From Emmonsiellopsis sp. PD_33 (taxonomy: Eukaryota > Ascomycota > Eurotiomycetes > Onygenales > Ajellomycetaceae): a stretch of 64,000 nt of DNA. The notes below the pieces were generated by a model. It was not told the DNA's origin, did no database searches, and saw only the letters and a list, made by a program, of their open reading frames with translations. This document shows positions 46,258-59,600 of this stretch, in pieces. Within the stretch, counting starts at the first letter, position 1; the number at the start of each line of letters is the position of its first letter. The DNA is taken from assembly GCA_032988165.1 (NCBI GenBank), contig JANTQF010000090.1, positions 55,242-119,241 on the forward strand, in the 5' to 3' direction. The position numbers and the translations under genes are program-made.

Positions 46258-49200
46258 CTCTGCTTATAAATCCCATTTGGCAAGATCCCAGGCGGTTGTT
46301 ACATTCCCTAGCTTCCATCATCCTAGCACGCATGGGGCTACAGACTATTGTATGACGGACAGGTTTCTGGTCGAAGATTAGCGGATCAGTGGCATTCCCA
46401 CATGTCGTGGCTATTTTGAGGATGGTGTCAATATATCCTATGCGCTATTAAGTGTGGCTTTCCTATATGAGTTTGGTATGGAACGCACAAATGGAGGCTA
46501 GGCTATGACACCCGATGGCAAGCGGCCCTGGCATTGATGGAAACTTGTTGGATGTTATGTGTCCAGTGGGTTTAGACGCCGCGCGCCTAATTAATGCCTC
46601 GGTTTGTTCATTACATGGGCCCTGCACGATGCAATTGATCCGACCCATGGAGCAACTTCTGAAAGGCTGTCTCGCAGGAAAATCTAAGCGTTATCGAATT
46701 GTTCCATGCACAATACAGCAACCCTCCCTGCGGAATAATGATCCCGCCTCAAACCACTAGCCAAGTATTGTGTTTACGATCTCGGACAGCCCAACCAAGG
46801 AGGGGTTATCATTATTTTCGGCCAAGGCGGCTTACAGGGATTCTCATGCCGCTTGTGCCTTGTCCGGGGTAAAGCCTCGCGGAAGACTCGCACCGCCCGC
46901 ACAACTTTCGAAAAGGTTAAAGGCCATGGACTAACTAAATCGTTGAGAGAAACAACAGGATTCTTCCTGGTTAGCTTAAGAACTTATCCGCAACACGGCT
47001 AAAATAACCTCATTTTCGCCAGCCCAAGATTGGCATTATTGCGTTGATTTGGGGTTTGAGTGTGGCGCGAACTCTAGTCATTCTTGGATGGAATGTTATA
47101 GAGCTCAAATTGGCAAATTCGTTGCCTTGAATTTGGCGCCTTTCTTCCCACCTCCTTGGTGGTTCATTCCTTTGTGCGCAAAATGACTAACGACCCTCTC
47201 GGGTACATTTTTGTTGTTTCCGTAAACCTCATAACTAAATGCGGCTGATCAACTAAAATCCATGGATGCAGGATTATGCAAAAAATGCCAATCCTTACAA
47301 GCTTTGGTGGGTAACTAACATCTTGATACACATCAACCGCGTTATCACTCCGCCGGCATTTCCTGCAACCAGGCCAACAACCGGGGAATTCGAGGCGACG
47401 GCAGCTCCTATTCAAGAATCACTTTCAGGTCTTCGCCCTAGAACGACGCATTCTTCCTTCCGCCTATGCGATACGCAGCGTTTATCCATTCGTGGTCGGC
47501 CCTCCGCCTTCCCTTCATAATATTACTATGAAGGGCTTTGCGTGTCGGACGTTCATTTCTGGAGCCGTTTCTAGAAAGCGGAGACCAGTCCCCGTACGAC
47601 ATCTAAGGAAGCCGATTGGCTCTTTCGAGGAATCCTTCAAACATTTTAACAATACAGACTGATTGGGAAACTAACAAAACACCATGAGCATTGCCATCAA
47701 AGGACGGGACCAAATAGGGTTGCACGCGGGCTCCCGCAACATTTATTGTCCGCTTTCAAACCGACGAATTGAGTGCCTACCGTAAGAGGGGTCTTATTCA
47801 CTCCCCCTCTCTTAGTCATGGATCGTGCCCGAATGACGGGAAGACCCACAGTTCAGCGCATAAGGTTCTTACTCAGGATCGACCAGGATCAATTGGCACG
47901 GGCAACGGTGATCCTGACCTCGTCTGACAACTGATAGGGAGTATTTAGAGCTGTCTCACCACACCACCAGCATCACTTAAAACAGCGTCCAATGGCGATT
48001 GCCCACGCGCAGATTCCCCAATATTTGCCTCTTCCCATGGCTCTGGAACTAACGGCACGGGAAATCGAACGGTCCTTCAGCTCCATTAGCCTCATTTGAT
48101 AATCCTGTTGGTTTTATATCCTTCGTGATGTGCAGTCCGTGTCCGTTTTATCGAAACTACCACGTACAGCAGTCCACATGACTAGACAGGGACAGCTGTC
48201 ACTCTTCTGATATTCCTCCGCCTGAGCGGTCCCCTGCGAGCTCGGTTTCTGTGATTGCACACAGGTTGTTTATTGCTAACTAGATATCGAACTCGCTTTT
48301 CAGTCTCCCCTGATAGCTCTTGATACCCAGCCCCAAGATTCTGGAAAAGACCGTTAATAATCTAGAATCACCTCGCCCTATCCCAGTTGGGAATATTATG
48401 TACGGCACGGTCAACTAACAGAAACAAGAGCAGCCATAATAAAGTTATGAATAACCCCTACCTTACAATGACCATCAGTATGATAGTTATTGTTGAACAT
48501 CCACTATTAATCTCAATGCCCCTCCCTCCCATATCATCTATAAAACTATAGATCAAAAGCACAACCCCCGATTGAACTACTAAAATCAACCACAAACACT
48601 CATTAAAACTTCCCTTCCTTACTCACCAAAAAATAACTCAACAACTACACCACAGAAAGCAGAACGTAACACAACCAACCCCGCACCCGTTATCTCCCCA
48701 CTTCTTCACCCCCTGCCACAACACCCACGCCCACGCCCACCCATCCCACCCATCCCACCACGAACCACCCAAGACAACGAGGCAGAGGCAGGTAACACAT
48801 GCCAACTCTCGAGCAAAACAACCGCACGAAGCCGCATTCCCTCCGAGTATTATCAGCGGCAACGCAAGATCATCAGACGTGTAGGTGTATGGTAAGGGTA
48901 AGAAGGGTAACCCAGTCCTCGGCTCGGCATAAGTTGCTTAGTGCCTCCCTGATGGCAACGGCGATGACTACTACTACAATGTATGTACGTACCTACCGCA
49001 CGCAGACTCTTACCTCCGGTGTACAGCTACTATTACCTATGTGTGATATCGCGGATGTTGAGAGGATTATATATAGGAATATGATGAGGTTTGTTGGTAG
49101 AATGGGCTGAGACTGGCTCTATTTCTTGCTGCCTTTACTTATATTTTTGACTCCGCTATACCTCCCATCTTTAAGTAAGCGGGTTAGATAGGATATGAAT

Positions 49201-49634
49201 GGGATATATGTAGGGATAGGTAGATAGGTTTAGCTAACTGCTGGTACATCCAAAAGTACTTGGAGAGGGACTGGTTGGGAATAATTGATTTCTTTAATCA
49301 TGGGGGAATGCTAGGGTTGGGTTTAAAGGTGTTTTCTTTTTATTGTGGTTATTTATGTGTAGATAATAGTGCTGTGGGAGAGGTCTGTCTGAAGGGAGGT
49401 TAATTAAGAACTTATGGATTATACATACCTGCCTGCCTATCTAATATATCTAATAAATAGGATCTAAATGAAGGTTTTGATTAAAGAGCGGAGAATGAAC
49501 ATTAATAGAATAATTATAGTAAGGCACTCACTTGGCACATTTATTAACTGCTAGCTATATATAACTATGTATAACCAACCATATATTAATCAAAAAGGTG
49601 AAAAAGAAGAGAAAAAAGCATCCAAAAAAAGGGG

Positions 49635-49670
49635 CAGATAGACAGATAGACAGATAGACAGATAGATAGG
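49635..49670. repeat. CAGATAGA simple-sequence repeat
   Basis: An octamer-like alternation of CAGA and TAGA is repeated about four times with a GATAGATAG end. It is a microsatellite in non-coding DNA. Confidence 0.85.
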
Positions 49671-50619
49671 CACAGAGGCACATAGCACAAGAAAACTCCA
49701 ATCTTAATAAACAAAACAAAACAAAAACATATATATGAATAGGAAAAAAAACGCCTTGATAAGTAAGTGAAAAAACAAAATAAACCCAATAGTAAAATAT
49801 AACAAAAAGCAGAGCGGGCCGCCCACCGTCTCCAACCAAACCCAGCAAACAAACCATCCAACTGCCTAAATCATCCCAAACAGCCGTTGATCCAACCCAT
49901 CCTCTTTGTAAAATGGTTAGAGAGGTAAAAAAGTCTAACGCCAATGGCAAAGTATGGAAAAACATAGCAAAAAGAGAGGGGCAAAAAAAAAAGAGGGCCG
50001 AGGCCAAAGACAATTTAAGACAACAGCGAATAAGAAAAAGAAAAATGGGCTGAAATAGACCTTGAGAAATGAAATGTCAAATTTCAAATCAATCCTCACC
50101 ATCTATGCATCCATACATCCATACATTACCCCCTCTCCATCCGTTCAAAAGCCTCTTCGTCGACCGGGCTTGCAACCATCGTTAAAACAAGGAGGGTGGA
50201 ATATATGGTGTGTATATCACGAACGCCATAGGTGCTTGATTGCTTGCTTTGCTGTGCAAGTGGATGAATCCAAAAGGAAATGAAACTGAATGCGAGGTGA
50301 GGAGTCGACGAAGAAAGGAGTCTATGTGGTGGATGGATGATAGGAAGGTAGAGCGGATGTCGACGAATGAGTAGATACGATGCGACGTGACACGATGTGA
50401 GACGATGAGGCGGGAGAGATGGGGATTATGAACTGGAGAGCTCGCTGGAATTCGTGGCTGAATATAGCAGCAGAACTGTGTTGTGTAGATAATGGAGGAA
50501 ATCGGCGGGTTCGAGGGTAGATCGAATAAGGTGTAAATTCGATTAAGTAGGGTAGACGTGGTCCAGTTTAATTTATCGCCATTCCATCATATAAACGGGC
50601 AAGGTGGTACGGAAATATT

Positions 50620-53600
50620 TCAAGGGAAACAATACCCGCCGCCTCCCGAAGGACCCCGCCTACTCCCGCGCCTGGACCCGTTACCACCACTTCCCTGGGC
50701 CGACGAGTCACCACCACCGCTGCCTCTCCTCCCACCATCTAAGCTGGCCCGCGTAACACTAAAGTCGCTCATGGTGAATAGTAGCGGCTCATCTTCCTCT
50801 ACATTACTCGACGGAGGGCCATGATGGCGGGTATATAGTCCGAACCGCTGCACGCTCCCGCTACCGAACCCACGACGCGAATCGGGAGTCGGATACGTTC
50901 CGCTGTTGCTGCCACTGCCTTGATAGTTGTCGCGGTCGTTATCGGGCACCTGGGTGGCTAGAGTGTTGCCGCGGCCAAGGCTGCTGGATGCGGAGTTGTG
51001 GGAATGGGGGACGCTGGTGGAGCCACGGCCGCGGTGGTGGGAGAATCGGGGTTGGTATGGGCGGTTAGAAGGAGCGGGGTATTGTCCAGATGTAGAGACT
51101 TCAGAAGGGTTGGAGTCGTTCTCCGCTGGCTGGGGCGCGTTGGGTTGTAGTAAATCCGGGGCAGGATTATCGTTGGCTGATTCCTGCTGGCGGACGAGAG
51201 CGCTGACGCTCGGTGTCGATCTGTCTTCTGCCCCTAAACTAAGGCTTCTCATTCCGAAAGGGAGGTAGTCGCCGGATTCGTCCTCGAGAGTAGCAGTTGA
51301 TCTTCTCTGGGCAGCAGAGCTGGAGCGTCGGTAATTAGGGATGAAGGGGCGAGGAGATGTCGGTATATCAATGGCATTGACGTTGGAACTGGGTGCAGGT
51401 TCCATGGTAGCTTCTTCGCTTGTGGTAGCTTCTTCTACTGGCGAGCCGTGGGACTCGTGCGAAAGGCGATGGCGATGGGTATCGGGTCGGTCGGGGTGGG
51501 AATAGTCGATGATACTGTTAGAACTTAGGCGGGATGGAATTGCGGGGGTATGTGGAGTGTGGGGAGAGATAGGTTTGCCTGGAGATGAAGCGGTCGAAAT
51601 GGAGGTCCCAGCCACCATTGGGGGAACACTGGGCAGCTGACGACTGGAAGTAGTTGATGACCGGTGAAGGACGAGGGATGACGACATGGAGTCCGACAAT
51701 GCTGCATTGGAGTCCCTCATCTTTTGAAATCTTGAAAGAGCGGCGTTTGTCCTCCGCGTCGTTGCGTCCAAAGCAGCGGAATCAGAAGGGTTCAGCAAAT
51801 CCTTGCTCAAGTCAAGCATCTTCAAAAAATCTCCTATATCCCCTTCATCCCCCGGCAAAGAGCCGGGGCTAGCTCCTGGCTCTGCAATAATCCCTGAACT
51901 GGGCTGAGCGGTGGAGGAGGTAGCGCTGGCTTTTCCACTGGAAGTGTTGTCATCATCAGTCTTGCTCGCTCCTCCGGATGAGAGTCTCCCTCGTCGATGG
52001 GTGAAGGAGCTGGTGTACTTTGAGATCGGCGCAGGTCTAGGAGAAGCAGAAGCAGATGACGCAATCGCATTGTCAGGGAAAACGTATGTAGATTTTCGTG
52101 AGACGGAGGCTGCACTGGCTGGTGGGGGCATAGCCTTGCTGCTGGAGGGAACATTTATCGGGCCCGTTCGACTGGATGCATTTCTTGAGTAGGATCCAAC
52201 TGGGGGGTCTGCAGGTGAAGGGGATGCGGAAAGGGTCGGAGCTTTGAAGGGTGGAAAGGAGATGGAGGGTTTTCTTTGGGCAGAATAAGCACCTCTTGCC
52301 GCCTGTATATGTTTTGGCGAGGGTGGTGACATTGGAGAACTCGGCGAGCCATTTCCCAGATCTCTAGCAGCTCGTAGGGCTGATAGGGGACTGACGCCGG
52401 TTGCAGGCTCTACGTGATGGAACGTGGATAGACTCCCATACGCCTGGGCGTTGTCAGGGCGGTTGATGTCACGTCTTGTCACCGGCAGGGATCCGACCTC
52501 CTGTGCGCCGTGGAAATGATCCTCTGATGGGAGAGAGGGCCGGAAGAAGTTTTCATCCACACCCATGAACCTCGAGCTCAGTATCTGCTCCGAGTCGTCC
52601 ACTCTAAAATCACAATTCATCCGATACGTTACTTGGACGGAGAAGGGACCCGCAGGAGACTCCGTAACCCCAAAGGAAAAGTGTTCAGTCGGCTTATCTT
52701 CGTCCTCGTAAAAAGGTACAGTTAGCGGGTCGTGGCCGGGTTTTGCATCTCCACGCTTGCCCTCGTAGATTCTGTAGTGAATTGGTAGAGCGGGTTTTGA
52801 CCGTAGCGGGGTCTGTCGTTTGGAAAACTTCCATGCAGGGAGGAAGCGGGAATACGTGAAGAGTGATCTAAACAATATGATACTTTTCTTGTAGAGTGCG
52901 GGGAGAATAGAGCCTAGATCAGCGGGCAGGCCACTTGATGAATCTCCAAGTTCCACTCTCCACCTTTCTAGAATGACTCTACTGTATCTAGTATCTTGAG
53001 AAGACCCTCTATACGGAAGCGAGGCCGCAAGCGCTCCCAGGACATCATGACGTTTCCCACGGTCATCCAGAATCACCAAGCTCTGGTTCTGTGTCAACTC
53101 CTCGGGATCAAGATAGGTTTCGATGATCATCGGTGGAGGACGATGGTCCGTGCTGTCACAGTTCTTCCAGGTTCGTAGATCTTCTCTGAGGACATCGGTT
53201 TCGTCGAGCTCAACATTAAACTAGACAAGACAATCGTCAGACAATCTGAGAACGTGATTCAGGTATGTGGAACCCACCCATCTATTTACTCTCTTGATAT
53301 CCGAATCTTTCCCGTAACTGGGAGGCAGGTGGACTCGTGAGTGCAGTATTATCAGGGCGGCTTTCGTATGGTATTGCTGCATAGATTTCGGGGTTAGCGT
53401 GCACAGCAAAGCGCGGAATGGTAATCAACTCACCTGAACAATCTGATTCAACTTGGCTACTACCTCTCTAGCAGGAGCTGTGCTTGATGTGCCCTGCTCG
53501 AATAGTTCAGCTACTTGCTCAATCCCAAGGCCTGTTGTAGTGAAGGGTCCAACCTCAGCTTGGGGGGAATTAGGGTCTGGGTTGCGATCTCGCATGTTGT

Positions 53601-53676
53601 TCGTCCGAGCTGGGTTGGTTCTGGGAGAGCTGGCGGGTGAGGCCGTTGCCGGCGAGGGTCGAGGATTCTGATGCAT
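50620..53676 (-). CDS. ATG13: Autophagy-related protein 13
   Basis: This is the regulatory subunit of the Atg1 kinase complex, which starts autophagosome formation at the pre-autophagosomal structure; in yeast, TORC1 phosphorylates it. Three exons, 53676-53434, 53376-53278 and 53220-50620, join in phase, giving 980 residues from MHQNPRPSPATASP. The frame is open upstream to 53925, but the start at 53676 fits related proteins. The HORMA domain covers about residues 75-300 (YHTKAALIILHSRVHLPPSY, RVNRWFNVELDETD, then a P/V-I-E-T-Y-L-D segment). The rest is Ser/Pro-rich and disordered, with GDIGDFLKMLDLSKDLL in the probable Atg1/Atg17-binding part and a conserved acidic end, EDEPLLFTMSDFSV. The large disordered tail is typical of mould Atg13. 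Confidence 0.93.
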
Positions 53677-56600
53677 TTTGGCGATGTTGAATGGCAGGGA
53701 GCAAGCAGCCCGATGGTACCTGGTAGGGCCACGAGGGTACTCGGGGGGGTATATGGACTCTCGACCACCAGGGCTATGTACGTGGAATAGAGAGAATCCA
53801 ATGTGAACAGAGCCAACGGGGATAGAGGCGGCGGGTTTAGGCTGGAGGGAGAAAAGCGTGGTGGAGGAGCGGTCGATAGCTGTCCATGTTAACCAGGTGG
53901 AGATAACGCAGCGCCTAGAAGGCAAGGTGGACGGGGGCAGCAGAGGGCAGCAAGGAAGCCGGTGCTGGCAGGGACATTATTGGAAGAACACAAGCTCAGG
54001 CAACAGTCAAGGCAGAGATGGTGGCTGCAGGTGGTTGAGGGGAGCAGAATGCTGAGGCCTCGGGGGACGGGGGATGGAGCTTGGAGAGCTTGGATGCTTC
54101 TCCGCAATCGAGAAGCCGGACCCAGGGAAAGAAGACGGGCAGAGTGGATTGCTCCCAGCGAGGGGGAACAGCACTAGAAGCACATCTTCAGGGGGCAGCC
54201 AGCAGAAGAGAGGAGAGACGGGGAGAGGAGAGGTTGAAACCCGGGATGGAGATAGAGGACGAGGGCGGCTCAGGCTGGAGTTGGCAGCAGACGGCGGTGT
54301 CTGTGACGCACACAGCTGACTCGACGGCTGCCGGGGGCGCCAACTAGGAACCGGTTGCCGGCCTGGGGATGGGGATGGGGACGGGGAGAGCGGGCAGCGG
54401 GTAGAACAGCCAGCACAGACGCGGGCGGCGGACAGGGCAGCGTGCAAGACACCAGTCGACCGGGACAGACAGGTCAACGCAATCTCCAGACTGTGATGTC
54501 GTTGATGAGGTTGAAGTTGACGTCGAGGATGAGATGAGGCTCGGATACAGCAATACATGCCGTACGCGTATCGACGGTACCGTACGCAACGGTACTGGCT
54601 CAGGCGGCGCTAGCGGAAGCATATCGCCCGCCCGCCGCCAATCACAGCGCGTAGATGCCCCCCCCAGCTGCAGCCGGCGAATCATACGGCTTGTGCGGTA
54701 TGGTACGGTACGGTATTTGAGCCGACAGCTTGCCGTTGAGGTCATCGGCCAGCAAAAAACGCAACGAGAACTATAAAAAACATCAACTATTAGCTGTGAG
54801 CTATCAACTCTGGCAGACAACCCGCATCTCTGGATGGGTAGAGACGTCTCTGTGGCGCGGCGTGGGCGAGGCAGATGCGCAGGCTGTCTCTACACTGGCT
54901 GCCTCGTCCTGCAACTCCAATCCTCATCCACTCCCCCTGGATCATCCCCAGAGCAGAGATAGGGCCGGCCAGACAAGGAAGACAACAGCGGTGTGGATCG
55001 TGGCACAAACAGGTCACTGGTTAGCTAGTTCCTGGACAAGTCGGGTCAGGTCAGTCCAGACGACGGAGATGCTGGATGCTGCTTGGGTTCCCGGCTGCAG
55101 AATCCGGGGTCAAAACGCCTTTGTATCGCCGCTTGGCTGCATTGTATGCCGTTTTGTTTTTTGCGGTCTCACATTTTGATCTCTTCGTGAACTAAAACAT
55201 TTTATTGCCGAATTGCTGCAGACGTGTCGGCTCATCAGTGATGCGGAGATAATTTACTTGCATCGCTCCGTGCATTTCGCGACCTGATACTGGCAAATGA
55301 TATCTACTGCGCTGACTGCCATGGCCCTATTGAATATCGAAAATCCTCTCATTATTAGCTGCCTGCTGGCTATCTTTCTGAGTCGACGGGTCCGGTTTCA
55401 TGAGACGAGACGAACCGGGATCTCAGCACATACATATCCCAAGGCGAGACGTTCGTGTCGTCGTCAAAGCATAACTTACCCAGGGCCCAGGCATGTCGGG
55501 CCAAGTCAGTCCGCCGGCTTCCTACATCCGGTATGGCCAATCCCACAGGTCAGATGGAGCCCCTTGCGAGGTCGGGTATTTATCCAGCTATGCGTCAAGC
55601 CTGTTCGCATTATCATCGTCCCGTCAATACTATTGAAACCGCACGCCTTGCCAGTCCGTTTACCTCCGACCTGGTTATCGTTTGCAGGTTTCGAAACAGT
55701 CTAATAATAGTAAGTACCGTTGGACATAAATGGTAGATAGGCAAGTAAAGTCCAGCTCACCCCCTATCCTCAGGCTGTTATCTTGTGCCGCTGCGAGCGA
55801 TGAGCCCGAGTTATCCCCGCGATCTTTGGTGGAAATTCCTCAGCACTTTTGCCAGGCATGCTGGCTGCTGTTTAGCCTGCATCCCATTGTTAGCTGAATA
55901 GCTCAATAGCGCAAATAGAAACGGGACGGACCTTGGATAGTTACTGCATCATCATCAATCCTTATAGTTGCTAAACCACCGCCATAGGTATTCCATAGAT
56001 CTCCCCAATTAGTTATACTGGTCAACTACTCAAGCACATAGACTCCAATAAACCCTCCAAAACCCCTCCAACCCCCCTCGTAATATCCCCTAGCACCCCC
56101 TACACTCTGATAAACTCTGATAAACTCCCATAGACCTCTCCTGTCCTCTTATATCCGCATGGAGGGGTTCGCGGCCTCTGATTGGCCGAACCCGCGATGC
56201 CATCATTATCAGTCATCCACGACGACGACAATCCTCTCTGCGCTGAACAACCACGACAACCACACCACGCCGTCTGCTCCCCGTATATATATCCTCCCTC
56301 GCCAGTCGCATATCCTGGTACGTTGGTATAGCATTTGGCCATTACAGCATCCTGCGCAGAAACTGCAGCTTGCCAATCACCCAACTCGTTGAACGGGAGC
56401 TAACATTTGCTTTGCGCCAGACTCATCGAAGACGATAAGCAACCTCCCCCCCCAAATCGACACAGTCTCTATCCGTCTAGCTGGCAGTCTATCTCACGAC
56501 TAGGCGATCCGCAATCTCTCTTCTCCCTATCCTTCAACAGGCATTCCCATCCCGTCCCATCCATCCCCCTAGCCTCCACGAGAAAAGCTTGGTCCGCCGT

Positions 56601-56693
56601 ACATAGTCACAGACGAGCCCCCTACATACCACCCAATCCCGGCCGGAGGGGCACCCGATCCTACCGCCCACACAACCGGGGAAGGAAGGGCAC
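53677..56693. promoter_or_regulatory. Divergent upstream region of ATG13 and the IBtk-like gene
   Basis: A 3.0-kb gap lies between two divergent starts. The ATG13-proximal part (53700-54560) is GC-rich and simple (Pro/Ser-like frames on minus), as expected of a long 5' untranslated leader. At 54555-54720 short palindromic words (CCGTAC, GGTACC, GGTACGGTAC) cluster. At 56407-56697 an upstream frame leads into the start of the IBtk-like gene. No further gene is supported. Confidence 0.5.
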
Positions 56694-56697
56694 ATGA
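56407..56697 (+). promoter_or_regulatory. Possible upstream ORF overlapping a start codon
   Basis: A 96-codon frame begins at ATG 56407 and ends in TGA at 56695-56697. This stop overlaps the ATG of the IBtk-like gene (56694-56696) in an ATGA arrangement. Its composition (Pro, Ser, Arg, His) is that of a leader, not a protein. If the transcript starts upstream of 56407, translation of the main gene would require leaky scanning or re-initiation. Whether the transcript reaches that far is not known. Confidence 0.35.
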
Positions 56698-59600
56698 GTA
56701 GCAAACTCTGGCAGTATTTCCTCCACGATGACGTTGACAGCTTCAAGCGGGTTCTCGCCGGCGCAGGCGCTTCTTCGCATACCCAGTGGAGCGGAGGGGG
56801 GTGGGGTGTGAATAATAACAGTAATACCAATAACGCCCCTGCTGCTGCCGCTGGTAGTGTTTCTGCTACTGCTGGGAGTCCCGGTGCGACCACCGCATTC
56901 CTAGGAGCGTCTCCTGGGTCATTCTCAATGAGCCACCGATCAACGACGACGACGACGACTGAGAAGCCCTCTACATCCCGGAATACCGCCGCTAGCCTGA
57001 CGCGCGCGGATGTCAATGTGAAGGATCAATATGGCCGTACCTTACTGCACCTCATCGCCTCATCTGAGAAAGAGACTGCGGTGGAGTTCGCCAGTGCCCT
57101 GCTGGAGGTGCCGTTTGTGGATATCTACGCCCAGGATCTAGAAAGCGGATGGACGGCGCTGCATCGCGCGTTGTATGCGGGGAATGCGACAATTGCGCAG
57201 GCGCTGATTGCACGGGACGTGCGCGATGCTACGGATTTTAGGACGCCGGGGGCCGTCCATCATCATCCGTCTGGTGGGTTGATTAAGATCAAAGATAAGG
57301 AAGGGAATAGTCCGTTTGATGTTTTTGGTGCGACCATTGTCTCGAGGGATATTAATAAGGTGACTGATGATGGAGATACATCGGATGATGATGGGGATAC
57401 AGCTTCCACTCATTCGTCTGTGCACGCGGAAGCTGAGCACTACGATACCGGGAGGGGGAATGCGAGGCCGTTGGTGAATATACTTGCTGACGAGGTGTTT
57501 ACTTTTGGGAGTAACAAGAATTTGAGTTTGGGGTTGGGGGATGAGGATGATCGCCAGTTTCCTGAACGGATCGGCTTGACTAGGCCTGATCATTTGTTGT
57601 ATAGGTTCCATCGTGAACATGAGGCAGTTCGTGCTGGTCGCAGGGGATCGGATATCACCGTTACTGAGCATGCAGAGGTCGAGTCTGTATCTGAGATTCC
57701 AGTCCTGGTGCGGGCGAAGCCTATCAGTTTTCAGCAAATTGTCATGTCCAAGCTACACACTGGCATTGTGACGAACGACCCGGTATCGAATTTGTTCATT
57801 TGCGGATTTGGACCCGGTGGGAGATTGGGCACTGGCGATGAGGTGACGAGGTTTGGTTTCGTTTGCATCGAGACTGGTGGTCTTGCGGGTAAGAAAGTCG
57901 TCGCGCTGGCCTTGGGCCAGGACCATTCTATCGCCATTTCTGAACAGGGAGAAGTCTTCACCTGGGGTACCAATAAATATGGTCAGTTGGGATACAGCCT
58001 TCCCAAAACGAACCATAAGAATGACGTCCCTACGCAAACAACGCCACGACAGATTTTCAATCCCTTCAAAAAGGAAAGAATTATTGGCGCCGCCGCCTCT
58101 TCTATTCATTCAGTCGTGTTTACCCCGACTGGCTTGTACACCTTTGGGAAGAATGAAGGCCAGCTAGGCCTCATCGATGCCGACGCGCGCTCTCTCGAGT
58201 CCCTAACCGTTCCACGAAGAGTCGGCGCCTCCCTGTTCAGCTCGCCCATCGTCATGGTCTCCGCAATCGACCGCGCCACAACCTGTCTACTTGAGAACCA
58301 CGACGTATGGGTCTTTACTCACTACGGGTATTCTAAAATCATCTTCCCGCTCGACGGGGGTTCGAGTTTCATTCGAGACAGTTTCATGTCAACGCGATAC
58401 GGCGTTTGGACAAACTACATCTCCAAAATCACATCTGGTGGCAACACCATCTGCGCGATGTCCAGCCTCGGCGAAGTTTACACAGTCAATGTTAGTCGAA
58501 AAGTCGATACAAGCTCCACAGCAGCGTCTACGACAAACCCAGCGAAGATTCGCAATTCACTCCCCCAGCCGTCCCGTGTGTGGTCAATCAAAAAGGCGCA
58601 CATGGCCGTCCGTGACGTAGACGTTGGCCAGGACGGGTCGATAATTATATGTACGGAATCCGGCTCCGCATGGCGCAAGGAAAAACGCGCCAAGATGCAA
58701 GACATCAGCGAGAAAACAGCCGGGGAGGCCCGCGTGAAGGACTACAAGTTTGTTCGGATCCCGGGGCTCTCGCGCGTCGTGGCTGTGCGGAGTAATGCGT
58801 TCGGTGCGTACGCGGTAGCGCAGCGGGGTTGCGATGTTGCGCGAGAGCAGATACTGGTCGATGAGAAGGGGATATGGGAGGATTTCCGGCCGCTCTTGTC
58901 GTTTACCGATATGATTCGGGATAGAGAGGTCGATTTATCTTCGCCGGAGGCACGCTGGAGCGTCTCGACGCCCGTCGATGTGGTCTATGGCGAGAAAGTG
59001 CTGGAGCCCATCGATGTCGAAGCAACGATAAAACCCAGCCTTGACGAATCCGCGCGCTCAGACAGCCTGCAGCCCCTGGTCTGGATCTCCACCACAAACT
59101 CAGACGTGCGCATCCCCGTGCACGAATTTATCCTAGGCGCCCGTAGCCCCGTCCTCCGCCGCGCCCTCTCCGACTTCCACCAATCATACTATCACTCCGT
59201 CCCGGACACCTTCGCCATCGAATACGACAAAAATGGGCAAATCTCACTAAGATTCTCCGACGTCGATTTCCTCTCAATCTTCAATTTAGTCCTATACCTA
59301 TACACCGACCAAGTCTACGACGTCTGGATCCGCGTCCGCCACAGCACTAAACACGCAGCGCAGTACCGTCGTGTGCGTACTGAGGTTCACAAGATAGCCG
59401 GTTCACTAGAGCTAAAGAGCCTCGAGCGGGCAGCGCGCATAATCACGCCACCCTACCGGTGTTTACCTCAGGATCTGGAGCGGGCGTTTGGCGACCCGGC
59501 ATTCTTCGAGAGCAGCGACGTACTTATTGAACTAGCCGACGGCGCGGAAGTGCCGGCGCATAGCCAGGTACTCTGCACGCGGTGCCCGTTTTTCCAGAGC

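Larger units (their letters stand above)
46138..50619. other. Gene-poor region, about 4.5 kb
   Basis: No supported gene. The left part has ordinary composition with short frames lacking motifs. The region contains a GGGAATT tandem at 46228-46257 and a CAGA/TAGA simple repeat at 49635-49670. From about 49150 the strand becomes AT-rich and simple-sequence-like, but CG dinucleotides remain. The last few hundred bases should be the 3' untranslated region of ATG13. Confidence 0.45.

Noticed and set aside
49555..50013. A Phe/Leu/Tyr-rich 152-codon minus frame resembling a multi-pass membrane protein
   Set aside because: It derives from A-rich and CAGATAGA simple sequence; the apparent hydrophobicity is a composition effect.
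53425..53925. The longer ATG13 start at 53925
   Set aside because: The additional 83 residues have leader-like composition; the ATG at 53676 (MHQNPRPSP) fits the family start.
54007..54820. Overlapping Pro/Ser-rich minus frames upstream of ATG13
   Set aside because: They are GC-rich leader sequence with frames open in several phases and no domain.
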